Source of the DNA: Acidobacteriota bacterium
GTDB taxonomy: Bacteria; Acidobacteriota; Holophagae; Acanthopleuribacterales; Acanthopleuribacteraceae
NCBI GenBank assembly: GCA_002747255.1
Contig: PDUC01000027.1
Span: 62,001-126,000, forward strand
Direction of reading: 5' to 3'
Length of the DNA stretch: 64,000 bases
A program made the translations under genes and the position numbers. This document shows, piece after piece, positions 61,984-64,000 of this stretch. The notes beneath the pieces are model-generated. The model made no database searches and was not told the DNA's origin. It saw nothing but the letters and a program-made list of their open reading frames with translations. The stretch's first letter is position 1. The number at the start of each line of letters is the position of its first letter.

Positions 61984-63378
61984 TTAGTGAGGATAGCGAT
62001 TGGCGAGGAACTTGAAAACAGCGCGCAGTGCATTGGCTTCAGCACCTTTTGGGAATCCGGGCATGGCACTGTTGCGCCAACCGAAAATATCAAAATGCAC
62101 CCAGTTTTTCGCTGGCTTCACAAACTCATAGAGAAAAAGAGCAGCCGTAATGGAACCCGCTAAAGGAGAGTTGGAGACATTACTCAAGTCGGCAATGTCA
62201 CTTTTGAGAGATTTTCGATAAGGACCCCACAGCGGCATTTGCCACAAGGGATCACCTACAATCTCAGCGGCACGAAACAACTCATGTGCGATTTTAGAGT
62301 CGGGAGTGTAGAATGGGGGCAAATCCTGACCGAGAGCCACTCTGGCAGCACCGGTTAAAGTGGAAAAATCCAAAATTAAATCGGGCTCTTCTTCAGCGGC
62401 ACAAGTCAACGCATCGCAAAGAATAAGTCTGCCTTCCGCATCGGTATTACCCACTTCCACTGTTATCTTCTTCCTGGTTTCGAGAACATCTCCAGGTCGG
62501 TAGGCACGCATGCCAGGTGAATTTTCTACTGCCGGAATTAAAAGTCTCAGGTTGACGGGCAGTTTCTCAGCCATAATTAACGATGCCAGAGCCAAAGAAA
62601 CAGCTCCTCCACCCATGTCCTTTTTCATGTTACGCATCCCGGCGGCCGGTTTCAAGTTCAATCCGCCGGTATCAAAAACAACCCCCTTTCCGACCAGAGT
62701 GAGTTTGGGATGATCCTTTTGACCCCATCGCAGATCCATTAAAACAGGCGCGCGTTCACTGCCCTTTCCCACCGCATAAACTGCCGGAAAGCCCTCAAGC
62801 AACAAGTCTTCTCCGCGAACTGTTCTCAGCTGTGCCTGGAACCTGTTGGCAACTTCAGCAGCCTGCCTGACTAAATCTTCAGGGCCCATATCACTGGCAG
62901 GTGTGTTAATAAGGTCCCTTGCCAGTACAACCGAATTCAAACTGTTTTGCCAAAACTCAGTGGGTGCCTCTTCCGGGACGAGCAATATTTTTTTCAGGAG
63001 TTCTTTTTTTTCTTTCTTGTACCGATCAAATTCATACCGGCCCAAGCCCCAGCCCAAACCAGCCTGATACCACTTGTCATCGGGCCAGCCCTCGGGCTTG
63101 TAGGTTCCTTCTGGAAGCGAACTCGACAGTTTTGCAAACAAGGTGATCCAGTTTCGAGGATCTTCATCTTTGAAAGAGGTGCCTGCGTATATTGTTTCTA
63201 TTTGGCCTTTCTGATCTATGGTCTTGAGAATTTGACCGCCTTTGCCGGAAAAATCAGCGATCGTGGCTTCATTTTCTAATTTAACACCCTTCGCCATCTC
63301 TTTCCAGGACTGAATATCGACAAAAACGATGGGCCGGACAGAAGTTTCTTTTTGATTTTTAGTGAATAATTTCATCAT
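61984..63378 (-). CDS. Leucyl aminopeptidase family protein (M17)
   Basis: 464 residues. M17 active-site motifs: VGKGVVFDTGGLNLKP (metal-binding Lys and Asp), NTDAEGRLILCDAL with the catalytic Arg, and the domain-typical LIPAVENSPGM. N-terminal about 150 residues form the variable domain. Starts with an ATG-ATG pair after AGGGGGA; either Met is possible. Cuts N-terminal residues from peptides in the cytoplasm. Monocistronic. Confidence 0.95.
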   Translation of the reverse strand: MMKLFTKNQKETSVRPIVFVDIQSWKEMAKGVKLENEATIADFSGKGGQILKTIDQKGQIETIYAGTSFKDEDPRNWITLFAKLSSSLPEGTYKPEGWPDDKWYQAGLGWGLGRYEFDRYKKEKKELLKKILLVPEEAPTEFWQNSLNSVVLARDLINTPASDMGPEDLVRQAAEVANRFQAQLRTVRGEDLLLEGFPAVYAVGKGSERAPVLMDLRWGQKDHPKLTLVGKGVVFDTGGLNLKPAAGMRNMKKDMGGGAVSLALASLIMAEKLPVNLRLLIPAVENSPGMRAYRPGDVLETRKKITVEVGNTDAEGRLILCDALTCAAEEEPDLILDFSTLTGAARVALGQDLPPFYTPDSKIAHELFRAAEIVGDPLWQMPLWGPYRKSLKSDIADLSNVSNSPLAGSITAALFLYEFVKPAKNWVHFDIFGWRNSAMPGFPKGAEANALRAVFKFLANRYPH

Positions 63379-63705
63379 TCCCCCTGAATAAGATCCTTTC
63401 CGTTCTATTCTAGCTTATTTAAAGGATAACCGATTGTGAATTATCCCAAAAAGTGCAGAACAGGGATTGCGTTATGAAATTGGATCGGCACTGATTTCAC
63501 AAATTATGAAAGGCAACCGCCCTTTCAACGTGGTCTTTGTGATCTCCTTCGTTTACAATAAGAAGGGCAAGGCCATCCTTTGCCTTCGTATTGGTCATCA
63601 AATAAGAAGAATGCGGTGGCAGCGTGAGGGTCTTTCCGTTCTAATGATATGTTTTGATATCTCGCTCCGCTCAAACTGCGTTTTTCGCGCTAAAGTGAGG
63701 TTCTT
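63379..63705. other. Intergenic, nothing recognised
   Basis: Divergent region between the leucyl aminopeptidase gene and the start of a secreted protein. An 80-codon frame at 63467 (TTG start) has no family-like content and is not called. Confidence 0.35.
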
Positions 63706-64000
63706 GTGACAATCCCCCTGATCCTGCTCGTTACCTTCCCCCTTTCCATCTCACAGAATTTGGAAATTGCTTCTATTCCGAAGCAAACCATCCAGCTCGA
63801 TTCCATACCTCCAACACCTCTTCCAGCTGAACTCGATTTTGAAATCAAGGGCTACCGACATCATCTTGACAAGACCTGCTTCATTGGCCACGTTCTGCGT
63901 GTCAAAGATTCCTTTTTTGTCAGCTACCCTCAATTGGGTCTTGTCGTTAGATATTCTTCAGATAACCAGCCGGCACTTCTTTTCGGGCCGGAAATAAAAG
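63706..64000 (+). CDS. Secreted protein, N-terminal part (3' end off window)
   Basis: GTG start with GTGAGG 5 bases upstream. A typical short signal peptide: MTIPLILLVTFPLSISQNLE, hydrophobic core then a likely cut after the Ser/Gln. About 98 residues are visible with a Pro-rich section and FEIKGYRHHLDKTCFIGHVL. No domain recognised in what is present. Confidence 0.65.
   Translation, partial: MTIPLILLVTFPLSISQNLEIASIPKQTIQLDSIPPTPLPAELDFEIKGYRHHLDKTCFIGHVLRVKDSFFVSYPQLGLVVRYSSDNQPALLFGPEIK

Noticed and set aside
63467-63709. 80-codon + frame before the last gene
   Set aside because: TTG start without ribosome site and no family content; its overlap with the GTG start of the secreted protein is probably chance.
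1-64000. CRISPR array
   Set aside because: No regular 25-40 base direct repeats with similar spacers were seen anywhere.

Overview
This window comes from a Gram-negative bacterium with moderate GC content. The envelope genes are didermic: a TolC/HlyD/RND efflux operon, several lipoproteins, an EnvC-like LytM protein, and a heptose-phosphate-type phosphatase. The metabolic genes suggest an organism with an anaerobic or facultative hydrogen economy: [FeFe]-hydrogenase maturases HydE, HydF and HydG, a Rex redox repressor, and the [NiFe]-maturation proteins HypD and HypE. No 16S gene or unique marker is present. A member of Acidobacteriota or another deep-branching Gram-negative phylum would fit, but I cannot assign it from sequence alone.

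Left part (1-20.6 kb): mostly housekeeping genes in short operons. In order: the N-terminal part of a 3-hydroxyacyl-CoA dehydrogenase behind a perfect TetR-type palindrome; an M3 oligopeptidase; YjbQ; pepT-mutM; a DUF4143 ATPase; a ClpX-like AAA+ protein co-transcribed with a rhomboid protease; a lytic transglycosylase; a DUF4388/J-domain/TPR protein; proC; sppA; hypD-hypE; a frataxin (CyaY)-thymidine kinase pair; a broken DUF6088 (AbiEi-like antitoxin) gene; and a zinc-ribbon protein.

Middle part (20.7-46 kb): a tripartite RND efflux operon is followed by an AT-rich stretch carrying an orphan winged-helix protein and a RecA-like ATPase. Next come tRNA-Leu(GAG) and secG. A run of + strand genes follows: a five-repeat S1 protein, a lipoprotein, a sigma-region-4-like protein, a 55-residue ORF, an FHA protein and a CsgG-like membrane protein. 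A copper/NosL-type island comes next (three NosL-like proteins, a MacB/LolD-type ABC transporter, a multi-pass protein with paired cysteines). After it are two teichoic-acid-type glycerol-phosphate genes, a metallo-beta-lactamase-fold hydrolase and an acyl-CoA dehydrogenase.

Right part (46-64 kb): a MASE1-GGDEF-EAL protein with a degenerate GGDEF motif sits beside a small TPR partner. The highlight is a divergent hydrogen/redox module. hydF-hydE run on the minus strand. On the plus strand lie rex, an [FeFe]-hydrogenase-like domain fused to a histidine kinase, a receiver/histidine-kinase hybrid, and hydG. A near-consensus Rex operator overlaps the expected transcription start of rex. The window ends with a spermidine-synthase-like methyltransferase fold, EnvC-like, PfkB kinase, MTA phosphorylase and leucyl aminopeptidase genes, and the start of a secreted protein.

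The most interesting reading is that 50.2-58.1 kb encodes a self-contained hydrogen-sensing circuit. A hydrogenase-derived sensor kinase and its relay partner are packaged with the enzymes that build its H-cluster, under NADH/NAD+ control by Rex. No catalytic hydrogenase gene is visible in the window.
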